Part shown: in pieces, positions 6,376 to 8,634 of the stretch
Layout: each line of letters opens with the position of its first letter
Position numbering within the stretch: the first letter of the stretch is position 1
Source of the DNA: an uncultured Clostridia bacterium
Lineage (GTDB): Bacteria > Bacillota > Clostridia > Christensenellales > Borkfalkiaceae
Length of the DNA stretch: 8,634 nucleotides
Assembly: GCA_905235815.1 (NCBI GenBank)
Contig: CAJOMT010000098.1
Location: 1 to 8,634 of the forward strand
Direction: 5' to 3'
Notes under the pieces: generated by a model
What the model saw: the letters and a program-made list of their open reading frames with translations, nothing else
Databases searched by the model: none
What the model was told of the DNA's origin: nothing
Position numbers and translations under genes: made by a program

Positions 6376-7545
6376 ATGTATACCGTTATACTCAAAAAGA
6401 ACGAACAAAAGAGGATATTAGACGGCGAGCCGTGGGTTTTTGCCAACGAAGTACAAAGAGTCGAGGGTAAAGGCGAGCAAGGCGGCATAGCGGAAGTCAG
6501 AAGTTTCGACGGCAGATTTGTCGGTAAAGGCTTTATAAATCACGCCTCTAAAATTTTAGTTCGGATATTGACTTTAAAAGACGAGGAGATAGACGAACGC
6601 TTTTTTGCCGACCGCATAAGAAGGGCGATAAATTTCCGAAAAAATCTCGGTTATGACGACAATTACAGGGCGGTTTTTTCGGAGTCCGATTTTTTATCCG
6701 GACTTATAGTCGATAAATACGGGGAATACTTGTCCGTACAGTTTTTGTCTCTCGGAATGGAGAAGCGGCGAGATATGATCCTCGGCATATTGATTGGCGA
6801 GTTTAAGCCGAAAGGAATTTACGAGCGGAGCGATATGCCCGTCAGAAAAAAAGAGGGGCTTGAGGAGCGAAAAGGCGTTATATACGGAGAGTTCGATCCG
6901 AAAGTGGAAATTACCGAAAACGGTTTAAAACTTCTCGTAGACTTGGAAAACGGTCAGAAAACCGGATATTTCCTCGACCAAAAAGAAAACAGAGATAATT
7001 TAAAATATTACGTAAACGGAAAAACCGTGCTGGATTGTTTTTGCAACGAGGGCGGATTTTCTCTCTGTGCGAAAAAATACGGAGCGAGTAAAGTAACCGC
7101 TGTCGACATAAGCGAAAAGGCCCTCGAACTTTTAAACGAAAACGCTTCGCTGAACGGCTTTGAAGTTGAAACCGTGGCGGCGGACGTATTCGAGCAACTC
7201 AAAGAGTATAAAAAAGATAATAAAAAATTCGACGTCGTCATATTGGATCCCCCTGCGTTTACGAAGTCTTACGATACCGTGAAAGAGGGGTATAACGGCT
7301 ATAAGTCGCTGAATATTGCGGGACTTAAAATAGTCGAAAAGGGCGGCTATTTAATAACTTGCAGTTGTTCTCAACACTTAACGTTGAATTTGTTTATGCA
7401 GATGATAAAAGAGAGCGTTTTAGCGAGCGGAGTAAAGGCGAAGCTCGTAGAATTAAGAACGCAGTCGAAAGACCATTCTTCCGTTATCGGTCACGACGAG
7501 GGGTTGTATTTAAAAGTTGCGGTAATATACGTTTCAGAGGAATAA
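6376..7545 (+). CDS. rlmI: RlmI-type class I SAM-dependent rRNA methyltransferase
   Basis: Predicted cytosine-5 methyltransferase of 23S rRNA (E. coli RlmI modifies C1962). It has 389 residues against about 396 in E. coli. The N-terminal PUA-like RNA-binding domain (about 1-75) opens with VILKKNEQKRILDGEPWVFA, the usual 'PWVF' pattern. A central domain contains FSESDFLSGLIVDKYG. The Rossmann methyltransferase domain has motif I DCFCNEGGFS (D220), the adenosine-binding acidic end VDIS, motif IV LDPPAF (D291-P292-P293) and motif VI TCSCSQHL (C329, C331), one cysteine of which is the likely catalytic nucleophile. It lies 14 bases after recA with no good Shine-Dalgarno in the gap, so initiation may depend on coupling. 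Methyltransferase family confidence is high. The exact rRNA position is inferred. Confidence 0.88.
   Translation: MYTVILKKNEQKRILDGEPWVFANEVQRVEGKGEQGGIAEVRSFDGRFVGKGFINHASKILVRILTLKDEEIDERFFADRIRRAINFRKNLGYDDNYRAVFSESDFLSGLIVDKYGEYLSVQFLSLGMEKRRDMILGILIGEFKPKGIYERSDMPVRKKEGLEERKGVIYGEFDPKVEITENGLKLLVDLENGQKTGYFLDQKENRDNLKYYVNGKTVLDCFCNEGGFSLCAKKYGASKVTAVDISEKALELLNENASLNGFEVETVAADVFEQLKEYKKDNKKFDVVILDPPAFTKSYDTVKEGYNGYKSLNIAGLKIVEKGGYLITCSCSQHLTLNLFMQMIKESVLASGVKAKLVELRTQSKDHSSVIGHDEGLYLKVAVIYVSEE
7536..7541 (+). promoter_or_regulatory. Shine-Dalgarno site of the MBL-fold gene
   Basis: AGAGGA lies inside the last codons of the methyltransferase gene, 4 bases before the ATG at 7546. The spacing is slightly short, but together with the adjoining TAA-ATG junction and the hydrophobic helix just downstream it decides the start of a gene that has no stop codon in the window. 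Confidence 0.65.
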
Positions 7546-8634
7546 ATGGCTAACAAACAGAAGAAAAAGCGCAATAAAAAGTCGCATATAGGAAATTTTA
7601 TATATTTGGCGGTAATCGTGATAATCGGCGTAACCGTTTTATCCGTCGGCTTATATGAAACGCTGAAAAAGAACGCCGTTAATTCACCGACGAGCGCTTC
7701 GGAAAATAAAAATTTCAACCCGGACGACTACGGGAGTTTATTCGTAAAATTCATTGATATAGGTCAAGGCGACGCAATACTTATAAACTTTCCTGACGGA
7801 AAGAATATGCTTATAGATTTCGGCAAGGTGGATACTGCTGTTGTAGACGAAAACTTGACGGTAAACGGCGAGAAACTCACTATAGACTATCTTGTCGCCA
7901 CGCATCCCGACGAGGATCATATCGGTGAGTTGCCGTATATTTATCAGAACTACGACGTGAAATATTCGTATAGACCTTACGTTTTAAGCGAGTACTCGGC
8001 GTCATCTTCGTTGCCCAATGACTTTAACGAAGGTATAGACATAAATAAAAAGACGAAGATATATCATCAGTATATTGATAGCGTTTACACTTATAATCAG
8101 AATAGTTGGGAGTTTTTTACCGACGACAGCGATTTTAAAGGCGAGGGCGATTTTACTTACAGCGTAGATTTTATGATGCCGTATATAAAGGAGCTTTCGG
8201 ACTATTCAGCTTTTAAAATAGCGAATAATTTTTCTGCGATAATAATGGTGGAATATGCCGGCAGAAAAGTGTTATTAATGGGCGATGCGGAAAACAATTC
8301 GAGCGGTACGGGTGCGGAAGACAAGTTCAGAATTTACTACGAAACGAACGATAGACAAAGCGCCGAATGTAACGTATTAAAAGTAGGTCATCACGGCAGC
8401 AATACGTCGTCGTCAAAACAGTTTTTAGAACTTGTAAAGCCCGAATATTCGGTCATATCTTGCGGAGTAAGTAACTCGTATAATCACCCGACGGAGAAAA
8501 CCTTAAATAATCTTATGTATATCCGCACGGATATTTTCAGAACGGACTTGCAAGGCAATATAACGTTAGAAATAGCGCCCGACGGCGAGATGACTTTTAA
8601 TGTCGAAACGCATGCAAACGATAAATATAAATTA
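7546..8634 (+). CDS. Membrane-anchored ComEC/Rec2-type MBL-fold hydrolase (3' end beyond window)
   Basis: The frame is open for 363 codons from an ATG that directly abuts the preceding TAA (7543-7545), with AGAGGA at 7536-7541 as Shine-Dalgarno. A basic N-terminus (MANKQKKKRNKK) and one hydrophobic helix (about 14-37) predict a single-pass anchor with the C-terminal domain outside the membrane. The domain has the ComEC-like metallo-beta-lactamase signatures FIDIGQGDA (69-77), H120-x-D122-x-D124-H125 (THPDEDHIG), MGDAE (D247), GHHGSNTSS (H282, H283) and SNSYNHP (H314). These suggest an intact two-metal phosphodiesterase or nuclease site. There are no ComEC multi-helix channel segments in the visible part, so this is a separate hydrolase rather than ComEC itself. 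Residues about 130-205 form an unrecognised Tyr/Asp/Asn-rich insertion. Few residues are probably missing at the C-terminus. Substrate is unknown: DNA or another phosphodiester is plausible. Confidence 0.88.
   Translation, partial: MANKQKKKRNKKSHIGNFIYLAVIVIIGVTVLSVGLYETLKKNAVNSPTSASENKNFNPDDYGSLFVKFIDIGQGDAILINFPDGKNMLIDFGKVDTAVVDENLTVNGEKLTIDYLVATHPDEDHIGELPYIYQNYDVKYSYRPYVLSEYSASSSLPNDFNEGIDINKKTKIYHQYIDSVYTYNQNSWEFFTDDSDFKGEGDFTYSVDFMMPYIKELSDYSAFKIANNFSAIIMVEYAGRKVLLMGDAENNSSGTGAEDKFRIYYETNDRQSAECNVLKVGHHGSNTSSSKQFLELVKPEYSVISCGVSNSYNHPTEKTLNNLMYIRTDIFRTDLQGNITLEIAPDGEMTFNVETHANDKYKL

Noticed and set aside
7359..7553. Small + strand frame of 64 codons overlapping the end of the methyltransferase gene
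   Set aside because: It is an out-of-frame shadow with no Shine-Dalgarno, and both the methyltransferase and MBL frames are clearly the coding ones.
1..8634. Mobile element, CRISPR array, tRNA/rRNA or defence cassette
   Set aside because: By eye I found no transposase or integrase motifs, no regularly spaced repeats, no tRNA-like cloverleaf sequence and no composition break. Genes run head to tail with almost no spare DNA.

Overview
The window reads as one uninterrupted, rightward housekeeping operon from a low-to-mid-GC bacterium, most likely an anaerobic Firmicute of the class Clostridia. Grounds for this are the gene order (FtsK/SpoIIIE, rimO, pgsA, CinA domain, recA), the SpoIIIE-like four-helix membrane domain, purine-rich Shine-Dalgarno sites, and heavy use of AGA/AGG and ATA codons. 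The lineage is an inference from gene content, not a phylogenetic placement.

Layout. Bases 1-171 are intergenic. A possible upstream + strand gene may end at a TGA at 16-18. A strong 12-13 bp GC-rich hairpin lies at 41-68, followed by a near-consensus extended -10 promoter (97-125) that faces the operon. Seven genes follow with no gap longer than 14 bases: ftsK/spoIIIE (172-2994), rimO (2991-4298), pgsA (4295-4894), a stand-alone CinA C-terminal domain/pncC (4891-5358), recA (5360-6361), an RlmI-type rRNA methyltransferase (6376-7545), and a membrane-anchored ComEC-type metallo-beta-lactamase-fold protein (7546 onward, still open at the window edge after 363 codons). The first three junctions are all 4-base ATGA stop/start overlaps. 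The fourth leaves 1 base, the fifth 14, and the sixth none.

Function. The operon mixes chromosome handling (FtsK translocase, RecA recombinase), translation-apparatus modification (RimO on ribosomal protein S12, RlmI-like on 23S rRNA), phospholipid synthesis (PgsA) and nucleotide salvage (PncC-type NMN deamidase). The last gene is predicted to place a ComEC-like hydrolase outside the membrane. Only the 97-125 promoter is convincing, and I see neither an internal terminator nor a LexA-type palindrome, so recA is probably transcribed largely by read-through from ftsK.

Novelty. This is mostly ordinary core genome. I found no mobile element, CRISPR array, tRNA/rRNA or defence cassette. The points most worth a second look are the surface-anchored ComEC-type hydrolase at the end of the recA operon, the CinA protein reduced to its C-terminal domain with a divergent loop, and the long, very acidic linker in FtsK.
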